Assembly (NCBI GenBank): GCA_026988585.1
Contig: JALSKY010000284.1
Location: 1-6,847, forward strand
Source of the DNA: Deltaproteobacteria bacterium
Lineage (GTDB): Bacteria > Desulfobacterota > Dissulfuribacteria > Dissulfuribacterales > QOAL01
Length of the DNA: 6,847 nucleotides
Direction: 5' to 3'
Below, piece after piece: positions 1-5,903 of this stretch. Position 1 is the stretch's first letter. The number at the start of each line of letters is the position of its first letter. The position numbers and the translations under genes were made by a program. The notes below the pieces were generated by a model that was given only the letters and a program-made list of their open reading frames with translations, was not told the origin of the DNA and made no database searches.

Positions 1-1441
1 CCCGGCCATCATGCCACTGCTCCTCACGAAACATCTCCCCATCTTCGGTGACCACCCGTAACTGATATCTGTAAAGCAGGGGATTCTCTCCAAGGGTGGA
101 GGGAAGATAGAGGGTAAACTCACTGCCCCCTTCCTCCTGCTCAGAGAGCACTATCTCCCTCTTCTCTACCTTGCCACGGTTCATACCGAAATATGGGGAC
201 TTGACAGATACAATGATCTGGTAGATGCCAAATTCAGAAAAGACTGATGGTATGGCTGAAAACTTTACTGTGGTGGCAGGAGTAACGGCTACGCCACGTC
301 TTACGGAACGGTCTATCTTCTCGATACAGCTCCGGCAGTTGGTATCCAGTGTGAGATCCAGCCAACCAAGCAGCACTCCTTTGCCAAGAACCCTCTCAGC
401 CGGAGGAAGTTTCACCGGCCTCTTACCCTTGGGAGGTATAGGGCTGGAGGACTTGAGACGCTTGGCTATGCGCTCCAACCTGTTGTTCTTGAGACAGTAG
501 CCATTTATCCCCTCGAGAGTAACAGGAAATGGCGTTATGTTCTCAAAGGCATCAAGTCCAGCGCCATGCAGCCAATCCTGAAAACCGGCAATCTTTTCAC
601 CGGCAAATGCCCCATACTGGATACGGATAGGGATTGGAACGGAACTGTCTGCCACCTGGATGTTAAGGGTCCCTGCCACTCCTTCAGCAGCAATCTGGGC
701 AAGAATGGCCTCAACCTCATCCTGGGTGAGTGAAAGGGTCATACGAAGAGGCTGCCTGAGATGGGCAGGCAAGGTCACACTTATCCTCTCAGGCCCTATG
801 GCAAAACCGGCACTCAGGGGCGCCATATCCACCGATGCCCCCAGCCCCTTGATGGACTTGATCTCAATCCTCTCTCCGGGTTTCAGACCGAAGGCCTCCC
901 TTAGTATTGCCTTGAGCAGGGCTGTATCACCGGTGTGATAGGGGGCTGCCAACTCTGCCACCAGGGTAACTGATGGTTTTCCTGGCTCAGCCTGCTGGTT
1001 GTACTGGGTGGATAGATGATATCCTCCCCTGTCATAAACCAGAAGGAACTCCCTGGGGATATAATAGAACACATTACCCGCTGCCCTGTCCTGGAAGATC
1101 ATGTGACTGTCCCATCCGGCAGCAGCCGAGATATCCTGCAGCAGTTCTGCGGAGTCGATAACATCTACGAGATCAATGGCTGCAGCAGGATCAGGCCCTT
1201 CAGGTTTTACAGGTTTTACAGGAATAACAGGCCTTGGCAGTTTATGGATGGGAAAAGGCCTTATCTTCAGGGGTTTTACCAGAAATTTCCTGCTTTCCGG
1301 CAGTTTCAACGTCTGAACCTGATGCAGTTTGTACACAGGTTTGATATTGTCCTGGGCAGATACAGGAAGGAAAAAGGGCAGGAAAAAGAGAGAGTAGCCT
1401 GAAAGAAAGAGAATCAGGGAAAACGGTTTCAGCAGCTTCAT
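1..1441 (-). CDS. Large secreted protein of unknown family, 3' end beyond the left edge
   Basis: A minus-strand frame stays open from the ATG at 1441-1439 to the window edge: 480 codons with no stop, so the C-terminus is missing. The start is supported by a GGAGG (1454-1450) eight bases upstream. Residues 1-29 form a Sec signal peptide: KLLK, a long Phe/Leu-rich core, then VSA with likely cleavage before QD, so the product is exported. The first mature segment (about 40-82) is rich in Pro, Lys and Val (KLPES, PVKPVKP), and the PVKPVKP stretch is encoded by a tandem 9-bp repeat at 1202-1219. From about 88 onward the chain looks globular and beta-rich, with a striking FYYIPREFLLVYD at 125-137. 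C316, C369 and C372 (CRSC) are the only mature cysteines visible, and the last pair could form a disulfide or bind metal. The family is not recognised. It lies 84 bp downstream of another secreted-protein gene and is probably in the same operon. An envelope or surface role is inference. Confidence 0.85.
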   Translation of the reverse strand, partial: MKLLKPFSLILFLSGYSLFFLPFFLPVSAQDNIKPVYKLHQVQTLKLPESRKFLVKPLKIRPFPIHKLPRPVIPVKPVKPEGPDPAAAIDLVDVIDSAELLQDISAAAGWDSHMIFQDRAAGNVFYYIPREFLLVYDRGGYHLSTQYNQQAEPGKPSVTLVAELAAPYHTGDTALLKAILREAFGLKPGERIEIKSIKGLGASVDMAPLSAGFAIGPERISVTLPAHLRQPLRMTLSLTQDEVEAILAQIAAEGVAGTLNIQVADSSVPIPIRIQYGAFAGEKIAGFQDWLHGAGLDAFENITPFPVTLEGINGYCLKNNRLERIAKRLKSSSPIPPKGKRPVKLPPAERVLGKGVLLGWLDLTLDTNCRSCIEKIDRSVRRGVAVTPATTVKFSAIPSVFSEFGIYQIIVSVKSPYFGMNRGKVEKREIVLSEQEEGGSEFTLYLPSTLGENPLLYRYQLRVVTEDGEMFREEQWHDGR

Positions 1442-1475
1442 AAATAAGCCCTCCCCTGTTGAACTATGTATGAGA

Positions 1476-1512
1476 GGCCCTTCTGCAACCAATAACAGGA
1501 GACAGAAGGGCC
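1476..1512. repeat. Perfect 10-bp inverted repeat between two secreted-protein genes
   Basis: GGCCCTTCTG (1476-1485) and CAGAAGGGCC (1503-1512) are exact reverse complements separated by 17 bases. On the minus strand the hairpin would begin 14 bases past the stop codon of the upstream gene and end 34 bases before the next start. No T-run follows on either strand, so it is not a standard intrinsic terminator. It may be an mRNA processing or stability element, or a partial terminator that lowers expression of the downstream gene. Confidence 0.6.
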
Positions 1513-1525
1513 ATAATCTCGGTAA

Positions 1526-2422
1526 TTAGCGGCCCATAATGCCAGGTAGTTGCAATACAGGTTTTTCCTGCACAGCAGGTTTCTCCTGTTTCTGTTCTGT
1601 CTGCCTGGACGGCTGCTGTATGACCTCCGGTTTCACTGCCGGCTTCACAGGTTTCAGGATGGTCCCAGGCAGAACAGGCCTGAGGACCGGCTTTTTGCCT
1701 CCGGGAATCACTGTTCCAGTACCAGAACCTGAGCCTGTCTCCTGGCCCTGTCCCTCTTCCAGTTCAACAGCCTCCTCCTGGACTGGCTGTTCAGGCTCGA
1801 TAACCTCTATCTCGGAACTGGTAGTCCAGGTCTTGGGAAAATCAAACACCAAGTGTCCGAATGGACGGTCCGGATTGCTCTCCCGAACCAGAAACAGCTC
1901 GATCTGATCAGAATAGGTCTCTTGGCTGCTGCCTTCAGAGCCGCTCTCATCCCAGCCGGACACAGTACCCCATCCACCCTGGGCAGCCTGGCTACCCTGA
2001 GCCCAGGTGATGGTGAGACGAACTATGCCGCTACGCCCGGTGATCGGTGCCACTGAACTGGTAAACCCATCCAGGGGCACCCCTCCCCGGAGAACCTTTG
2101 CCTGCACAGATACCCCGTCTGTCCTCTTCACATTCTGATAGGTAACTTCAAGAATGAGAGCATTTCCGCGGCGCTCAACCAGCCTTACCTGACCAATTTT
2201 ACCCTTATATTTGCCAAGCCATTCATCAAAGGACTCCTGAACCGCCTCCTTTGCAACGCTCCCAAGGATCTTGAGAAAATCCGACATCATGCCATCCTGA
2301 CCTGAACTCCCCTGCTGGGCCTGGGTGTCCGGTCCGGCAACCGAATTCTCTTCCTGGGCCAAGACAGGCATGGAACAGGCAAAAAAGAGAACTGCAAAAA
2401 CAGAAAAAAGGGCTATCTTCAT
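1526..2422 (-). CDS. Secreted beta-domain protein with Pro/Glu-rich tail, unknown function
   Basis: This gene encodes 298 residues. The ATG at 2422 is chosen over the one at 2455 because GGAGG (2433-2429) lies six bases upstream and the signal peptide then begins directly at the start (MKIALFSVFA). Cleavage is likely after VLA (20-22), before QEE. A Cys sits at 16, but FFAC is a poor lipobox, so signal peptidase I processing is favoured. Residues 25-45 are Gln/Gly/Ser-rich; 46-75 look helical (DFLKILGSVAKEAVQESF). Residues 77-198 alternate like a beta-sandwich (QVRLVERRGNALILEVTY, then IVRLTITW, then QIELFLVRE, ending FDFPKTW). Residues 205-298 are a low-complexity Glu/Pro/Gly/Lys tail with GSGSGTGT and a KPVKPAVKP stretch, suited to spanning or binding the cell wall. 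The family is not recognised. It is probably the first gene of an operon with the gene starting at 1441, which also carries PVKP repeats. Confidence 0.85.
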   Translation of the reverse strand: MKIALFSVFAVLFFACSMPVLAQEENSVAGPDTQAQQGSSGQDGMMSDFLKILGSVAKEAVQESFDEWLGKYKGKIGQVRLVERRGNALILEVTYQNVKRTDGVSVQAKVLRGGVPLDGFTSSVAPITGRSGIVRLTITWAQGSQAAQGGWGTVSGWDESGSEGSSQETYSDQIELFLVRESNPDRPFGHLVFDFPKTWTTSSEIEVIEPEQPVQEEAVELEEGQGQETGSGSGTGTVIPGGKKPVLRPVLPGTILKPVKPAVKPEVIQQPSRQTEQKQEKPAVQEKPVLQLPGIMGR

Positions 2423-2428
2423 CTTGAA

Positions 2429-2433
2429 CCTCC
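2429..2433 (-). promoter_or_regulatory. Ribosome binding site deciding the start at 2422
   Basis: GGAGG reading on the minus strand, six bases before the ATG at 2422. The in-frame ATG at 2455 has no comparable site and would put a charged 11-residue extension in front of the signal peptide. Confidence 0.75.
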
Positions 2434-2668
2434 ATTCAGTCAACTGTTTCATCAAATACGTGTAAAATTACCAGCAACATAAATTTCTAAGCCATGATAG
2501 AGGGAAAAATCCAACCAAATCATAAAAATTATACGCTTGAACCTATTTATCCCCTCTTCCTCTATTTCATTAGCACATCTGAGGATTTTCTCCAATACTC
2601 AACGGCCTGAACCACTGAATTCTTAAGGCAAAAATTCACTACCAGCCATTTGAGCTGCAAAATCAGCT

Positions 2669-2839
2669 ATGAAAAAAGACAGTGCAGGGCGCGGACTGCA
2701 TAAGGGTGTAGATCTATGTGACACCAGGCGAACCCGGCCGGTGCTGCCGGATCTGAACCGCCTCTCGAGGCTAAAAGGTCTGAAAAAACAGGAGGAGGCA
2801 GAGCAAATCGGTCTGAAAATAGCTGAAACAGGGGATTGA
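2669..2839 (+). CDS. Possible small protein, 56 residues, doubtful
   Basis: An ATG-to-TGA frame of 56 codons begins MKKDSAGRGL. The C-terminal half (LNRLSRLKGLKKQEEAEQ) looks like a charged helix, and a GLK unit recurs 11 residues apart, matching a GGTCTGAAAA direct repeat at 2777 and 2810. The stretch is richer in G+C than its flanks, which fits either a short gene or a remnant. Against it, no Shine-Dalgarno sequence precedes the ATG and its stop lies inside the -35 box of the next gene's promoter. No family or membrane segment is recognised. Confidence 0.25.
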   Translation: MKKDSAGRGLHKGVDLCDTRRTRPVLPDLNRLSRLKGLKKQEEAEQIGLKIAETGD

Positions 2840-2864
2840 TATATGACGCATTGGCCTCTATAAC
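2836..2864 (+). promoter_or_regulatory. Sigma-70-like promoter for the 2912 gene
   Basis: TTGATA (2836-2841) and TATAAC (2859-2864) are separated by exactly 17 bases, each matching the sigma-70 consensus at five of six positions. Transcription would start near 2871, leaving a leader of about 40 bases that contains the strong AAAGGAGGT ribosome binding site (GGAGGT at 2901-2906) five bases before the ATG at 2912. Confidence 0.6.
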
Positions 2865-2911
2865 CGTATTAGAAGGGTCTGAGATTATCAGGCAAGGAAA
2901 GGAGGTACAAA

Positions 2912-3310
2912 ATGAAAAAGATCCTGCTTTTAACCGGTCTCCTTCATCTGCTGTTCACCTTTATCGCGACCCTTGCTGCCGCTGCCCCGCCGCAGCCTGA
3001 CCATGTAAGAAAACTGCCGGAAAGCGTAACAAGGCCTCCTGTGGATCCGGACAGGATTCCAAGAGTTGCCATACTGAAACTGGAAAAGGTGGAGATCGGC
3101 ACCACTAATCAGGGAAAATGGCTATGGAGGGCGACTGTGAAGAACATGGGGTTTAAAGCAGCGGACGGGACAAAATTCATTGTCCAGGGATATTCCAGGA
3201 ACCGGAACAGCAGCAACTGGCTTCCTGCATCAGGTTCCATTCTTTCCAGGGATATGATAAAGCCAGGACAATCAGTAACTGTTACCCGCTTCTGGCACCA
3301 GGTGTTGTGA
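2912..3310 (+). CDS. N-terminal fragment of the frameshifted secreted gene
   Basis: This 132-residue open frame would be translated from the strong ribosome binding site at 2901-2906. It carries the signal peptide, the Pro-rich linker and repeat A up to SVTVTRFWHQ, then ends VL and stop. If the frameshift is real, the exported product would be a truncated domain lacking its last strand and unlikely to fold normally. Confidence 0.6.
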   Translation: MKKILLLTGLLHLLFTFIATLAAAAPPQPDHVRKLPESVTRPPVDPDRIPRVAILKLEKVEIGTTNQGKWLWRATVKNMGFKAADGTKFIVQGYSRNRNSSNWLPASGSILSRDMIKPGQSVTVTRFWHQVL

Positions 3311-3335
3311 GACAGACAGGCTTGAGGTCAAACTG

Positions 3336-3761
3336 ATGACTGCTGCAGGCAGTCAGGTCCTGGATTCCAAGGTCTTAACAAACCTCATTCAAATTCTTCC
3401 AATCAACCTGCCTGTAGATGTTTCTGTAAGGAGAATAGAGTGGGACAATGCTCAAAAAAAGTGGAGGGCTACCCTTAAAAACAGGACAGATTTTTATGTG
3501 AAGATGGGGGTACAGGGCTACATACGGCCCCCTGGAACACAAGACCTTGGCACTCCTGCCGGAGGAGTTGTTATCATGATATCTCCCCAGTCCCAAGCCA
3601 CTACCAAATGGATATCTGCACCTGCCACCGCCACCCCGGGAAATTATCTGGACGTGCATATCTGGTACAGTTCGGGATGCAGCCAGGACAGGGATGTGAA
3701 AAAATGCGGTTTCGAATGGAAGTGGAGCACCTTAATACCAAACAGCAAGGATTTCTACTAA
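3336..3761 (+). CDS. C-terminal fragment of the frameshifted secreted gene
   Basis: This 141-residue frame from the ATG at 3336 contains all of repeat B and ends GFEWKWSTLIPNSKDFY. The same frame is open back to a TAA at 3276-3278, and its residues before the ATG (CCETDRLEVKL) fit the last strand of repeat A, so the ATG is probably internal. A weak GAGG (3324-3327) eight bases upstream leaves separate initiation possible, but the product would have no signal peptide. Cysteines in SSGC and KKCGF near the end may form a disulfide. Confidence 0.5.
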   Translation: MTAAGSQVLDSKVLTNLIQILPINLPVDVSVRRIEWDNAQKKWRATLKNRTDFYVKMGVQGYIRPPGTQDLGTPAGGVVIMISPQSQATTKWISAPATATPGNYLDVHIWYSSGCSQDRDVKKCGFEWKWSTLIPNSKDFY

Positions 3762-3831
3762 TGGATGAGAGTAGCCCATGGCTTACAACTCATGGATAAT
3801 CCAGAAAAACAATTTCAGCCATTCAGAGCAA

Positions 3832-3869
3832 AAATATACAGGCCGGACAATGAGCCGGCCTGTATATTT
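3832..3869. terminator. Bidirectional intrinsic terminator between convergent genes
   Basis: Arms 3832-3846 and 3855-3869 are perfect 15-bp reverse complements with an 8-base loop. The inner six pairs are GGCCGG/CCGGCC and the outer nine are AT-rich. On the minus strand the hairpin is followed by a run of five T, and it lies 39 bases past the hydrogenase stop. On the plus strand the trailing TATATTTATAT is less uniform, but the hairpin sits 70 bases past the stop at 3761. It probably ends both transcripts, more strongly the hydrogenase one. Confidence 0.85.
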
Positions 3870-3907
3870 ATATGTTATTGTATGGGAGTATGTTTGACTG
3901 CCATGAA

Positions 3908-5440
3908 CTAAACAACCGGCCCTCTATCTGTATAATGAGTATGCAGCAGTTCATGAACACGCTCCTCTCCCAGAGGCTCAAGAAATTCCTCATAAATAGC
4001 CTGAATCTCCTCATTTTCATAGGAAGCACGTTTAACATCCGCTTCATCTGCAGAATATAGAGCATCAATCCTGGCCTGACGAATCTCATCGGTAGGAGGC
4101 ACTGCTGTTCTGGGCTGTCCACCGCCACCAATACAACCTCCGCGGCAAGCCATGAACTCTATGAAATGCCATCCATTGGGATTGCCATCCTTCACCAGAT
4201 CACACACTGCCCGTGCATTCTTCAAGCCATTGGCAACAGCTACCTTTACAGTCATCCCATCTATGACCAGCTCAGCCTCCTTAACGCCATCCAAACCGCG
4301 AACCGGCTCCAGAGCAAAAAGGACCTGAGGAGGATCCTCTCCGGTAATGAAGTGATAAGCTGTCCTGACTGCAGCCTCCATAACCCCGCCTGTAGCGCCA
4401 AATATCTTGGCAGCACCGGTATCTTCTCCAAGAAGAGAATCATACCCTTCTTCTGGCAAGTTGATGAAATCGATATTTTGGGCCTTTATCATCCTGGCCA
4501 ATTCACGTGTTGTTAATACTAAATCTACATCTTGGCCTATTGAATCATTATGCCAGTATTCCCTGGCAGCAACCATTTCAGGACGCTGGGCCTCGAACTT
4601 TTTGGCAGTACATGGCATTATTGCAACACAGATAATCTTGGCAGGATCAATCCCTTTTTTCTCTGCATAGTAGGTCTTTGCCATTGCCCCAAGCATCTGC
4701 TGTGGTGACTTGCATGAAGAGAGATTGGGAATAAGAGATGGATAGAAATATTCCAAAAACTTGACCCACCCAGGACAGCAGGATGTGAACATGGGCATAG
4801 GCGCCTCACCATTCACAACTCTTTTAATGAATTCAGATGCTTCCTCCATTATGGTAAGATCAGCCGAAAAATTTGTATCAAACACCGCATCAAATCTAAG
4901 AGCACGCAATGCTGCTACCAACTGGCCCTCAGTCCATTCTCCAGGCACAAGACCAAATTCCTCGCCCAGGGAAACACGAACAGCCGGAGCAGTCTGAACC
5001 ACTACATGATATTCACTGTTATTGAGATAAGAAAATGCTGCTGCCGTATCATCAACCTCCTGCATTGCAGGAATACCACGCTTTCCTGGACAATAGAGGG
5101 TACATTGACCGCAATTGACACATACTACCTCACTTGCCACACGAGGATCCCAATATCCAAAAACAGTCTGTTCTTCTTGACATACTCTGCTGCACTCCTG
5201 ACAGCCACCATGCTTACAAAAACGATCATAATGCACAATAGAGGGATTTGAAGGATCAACAGGAACGACCCCTCCAAGATGCCCAAAACGGTTTCGTACC
5301 CAATGTGCATGGGCCTCTGAATCAAAATAGGTAAGGGTAGAACCAGCCGTACCTGCCAATGCAAGCCCAACCATCCCCTTCATAAATGATCTTCTTGTAA
5401 TCTGCTTAGCCAGATCCCTATCTTTACTTTCCTTAGCCAT
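3908..5440 (-). CDS. hydA: Periplasmic [FeFe]-hydrogenase, large and small subunits fused, Tat-exported
   Basis: The product is 510 residues and catalyses 2H+ + 2e- <-> H2. A twin-arginine signal (TRRSFMK, 15-21) with a hydrophobic core and likely cleavage after AHA (43-45) sends the folded enzyme to the periplasm. Next is a two-cluster ferredoxin domain: C75, C80, C83, C87 and C107, C110, C113, C117. All three H-cluster motifs are present: TSCCPGW (219-225; C221 is the expected proton-relay Cys and C222 a ligand), MPCTAKKFE (275-283; C277, K280) and EFMACRGGCIGGGGQP (428-443; C432, C436). E200 and E203 fit the family's proton path. Residues 453-506 match the small subunit (HydB) and end LLHTHYTDR. 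Desulfovibrio splits these subunits and puts the Tat signal on the small one; here one chain carries all. GGGAGG (5451-5446) five bases upstream fixes the start. Electrons probably pass to a periplasmic cytochrome c (family knowledge). No maturase gene (HydEFG) lies in the window. Confidence 0.95.
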   Translation of the reverse strand: MAKESKDRDLAKQITRRSFMKGMVGLALAGTAGSTLTYFDSEAHAHWVRNRFGHLGGVVPVDPSNPSIVHYDRFCKHGGCQECSRVCQEEQTVFGYWDPRVASEVVCVNCGQCTLYCPGKRGIPAMQEVDDTAAAFSYLNNSEYHVVVQTAPAVRVSLGEEFGLVPGEWTEGQLVAALRALRFDAVFDTNFSADLTIMEEASEFIKRVVNGEAPMPMFTSCCPGWVKFLEYFYPSLIPNLSSCKSPQQMLGAMAKTYYAEKKGIDPAKIICVAIMPCTAKKFEAQRPEMVAAREYWHNDSIGQDVDLVLTTRELARMIKAQNIDFINLPEEGYDSLLGEDTGAAKIFGATGGVMEAAVRTAYHFITGEDPPQVLFALEPVRGLDGVKEAELVIDGMTVKVAVANGLKNARAVCDLVKDGNPNGWHFIEFMACRGGCIGGGGQPRTAVPPTDEIRQARIDALYSADEADVKRASYENEEIQAIYEEFLEPLGEERVHELLHTHYTDRGPVV

Positions 5441-5445
5441 TGTTT

Positions 5446-5451
5446 CCTCCC
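5446..5451 (-). promoter_or_regulatory. Ribosome binding site deciding the hydrogenase start
   Basis: GGGAGG reading on the minus strand, five bases before the ATG at 5440. The frame is open further upstream to a TTG at 5497, but that has no such site and would put 19 charged residues in front of the Tat signal. Confidence 0.8.
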
Positions 5452-5545
5452 TTTCTCTCCAATTTACATCTACCTTCGGATCGAAGCCCGCACCCAAAAG
5501 AGATTCCTGAAAAACTCACCTTTAATTATTTTGCCTCAACAAATT

Positions 5546-5559
5546 AAGATAAATATCTT
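5546..5559. promoter_or_regulatory. AT-rich palindrome in the hydrogenase leader, possible operator
   Basis: AAGATA and TATCTT are exact 6-bp arms around an AA spacer, about 106 bp before the hydrogenase ATG. The size suits a dimeric regulator such as a CRP/FNR-type protein, but the arms are not the FNR consensus TTGAT-N4-ATCAA, so the regulator is not identified. A second perfect 12-bp palindrome (GATGGATCCATC) lies at 5577-5588. Both are within the leader if transcription starts at the sigma-54 site. Confidence 0.35.
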
Positions 5560-5641
5560 TAAGACAAAAAAAGAAGGATGGATCCATCAAGCCTCTCCAG
5601 AACAGTTCAAGACGGGGGCTCTTCTTTTAGGGGAGAAATAA

Positions 5642-5657
5642 AGCAATCGTGGGGCCA
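5642..5657 (-). promoter_or_regulatory. Sigma-54 (-24/-12) promoter for the hydrogenase gene
   Basis: The minus strand reads TGGCCCCACGATTGCT from 5657 to 5642. The -24 GG and -12 GC dinucleotides are separated by exactly 10 bases, and the elements TGGCCC and TTGCT match the sigma-54 consensus (TGGCAC-N5-TTGCW) at all but one position. Transcription would start near 5631, giving a leader of about 190 bases. Such promoters need an enhancer-binding ATPase; no NifA-type site (TGT-N10-ACA) was found upstream, so the activator is unknown. Confidence 0.55.
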
Positions 5658-5677
5658 GAAAGTGACATAGAGCAACA

Positions 5678-5707
5678 TTCCAAATAGTAATTTGATTTTA
5701 TTTGGAA
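5678..5707. repeat. Perfect 9-bp inverted repeat upstream of the sigma-54 promoter
   Basis: TTCCAAATA (5678-5686) and TATTTGGAA (5699-5707) are exact reverse complements around a 12-base AT-rich spacer. The site lies 21-50 bp upstream of the -24 element. It could bind a regulator of the hydrogenase promoter. It is not followed by a T-run, so a terminator role is unlikely. Confidence 0.45.
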
Positions 5708-5767
5708 AAATAGACTACCTGCCTGAGCTGAATGCAGCACTCTGATACAGACAAAACAGGAACAAAC

Positions 5768-5787
5768 AAAAAAGTCGACAAATCGAC
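5768..5787 (-). terminator. Possible intrinsic terminator of the nitrogenase-like gene
   Basis: On the minus strand GTCGA-TTTG-TCGAC (5787-5774) forms a 5-bp stem with a 4-base loop, followed directly by six T (5773-5768). The stem is short, although four further A-T pairs can form beyond one mismatch. It is 116 bases past the stop codon at 5904, so it would separate the nitrogenase-like transcript from the hydrogenase. Confidence 0.5.
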
Positions 5788-5903
5788 ATTTTGGTCACAG
5801 GCCAACTATTTGCAGCACAACACATTGCATAATCCGGAGGATTGGGCCAGGTAAACGCACCGGTATCCGACTATGTATAATCAGATATTTTGACCATATT
5901 ATC

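Larger units (their letters stand above)
2423..2911. other. AT-rich gap between divergent secreted-protein genes
   Basis: This 489-bp gap separates the divergent genes starting at 2422 and 2912. On the minus strand a perfect TATAAT (2533-2528) is a possible -10 element for the 2422 gene, but no acceptable -35 box lies 16-18 bases upstream, so that promoter is weakly supported. The right half has higher G+C content, holds a doubtful 56-codon ORF (2669-2839) and ends in a good promoter (2836-2864). Nothing is recognised in 2560-2650. Confidence 0.5.
2912..3761 (+). pseudogene. Secreted protein with two repeated beta domains, split by a one-base frameshift
   Basis: Two plus-strand frames look like one gene. 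The first begins at the ATG at 2912 and stops at TGA 3308-3310. Skipping one base at 3302 continues as CCETDRLEVKL and runs to TAA at 3759-3761, giving 282 residues. Residues 1-25 are a Sec signal peptide (Leu-rich core, LAAAA). A Pro-rich linker follows (26-50, containing KLPES as in the gene starting at 1441). Repeat A covers about 51-155 and repeat B about 163-255. Each has a basic strand, then KW, WRAT(V/L)KN, a variable loop, VQGY, a Ser/Pro/Gln-rich stretch and a final strand before a cysteine, which suggests an Ig-like or CARDB-like fold. Repeat A's last strand is encoded only after the shift, so the frames belong together. It could be a true mutation or a sequencing error. Its function is unknown; the product is probably an extracellular or periplasmic binding or structural protein. 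Confidence 0.7.

Noticed and set aside
1016..1402. Plus-strand frame of 128 codons
   Set aside because: It is antisense to the 480-codon secreted protein and has no ribosome binding site or recognisable domain.
1539..1907. Plus-strand frame of 122 codons
   Set aside because: It is antisense to the clear secreted protein on the minus strand; its Cys/Pro/Ser-rich composition is the shadow of that gene's repetitive tail.
2374..2385. Lipoprotein signal (FFAC) in the 298-residue protein
   Set aside because: Phe at positions -3 and -2 is a poor lipobox, and a good signal peptidase I site (VLA before QEE) follows.
3295..3312. Programmed ribosomal frameshift in the two-domain secreted gene
   Set aside because: No slippery heptamer, stimulatory Shine-Dalgarno or convincing downstream pseudoknot is seen; a simple one-base change explains the break.
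5441..5497. Upstream TTG start for the hydrogenase
   Set aside because: No ribosome binding site precedes it, it adds a charged extension before the Tat signal, and the ATG at 5440 has an ideal GGGAGG.
5659..5903. NifA upstream activator site
   Set aside because: TGT-N10-ACA was looked for on the minus strand upstream of the sigma-54 match and not found; the nearest is TGT-N10-ACT inside the candidate terminator.
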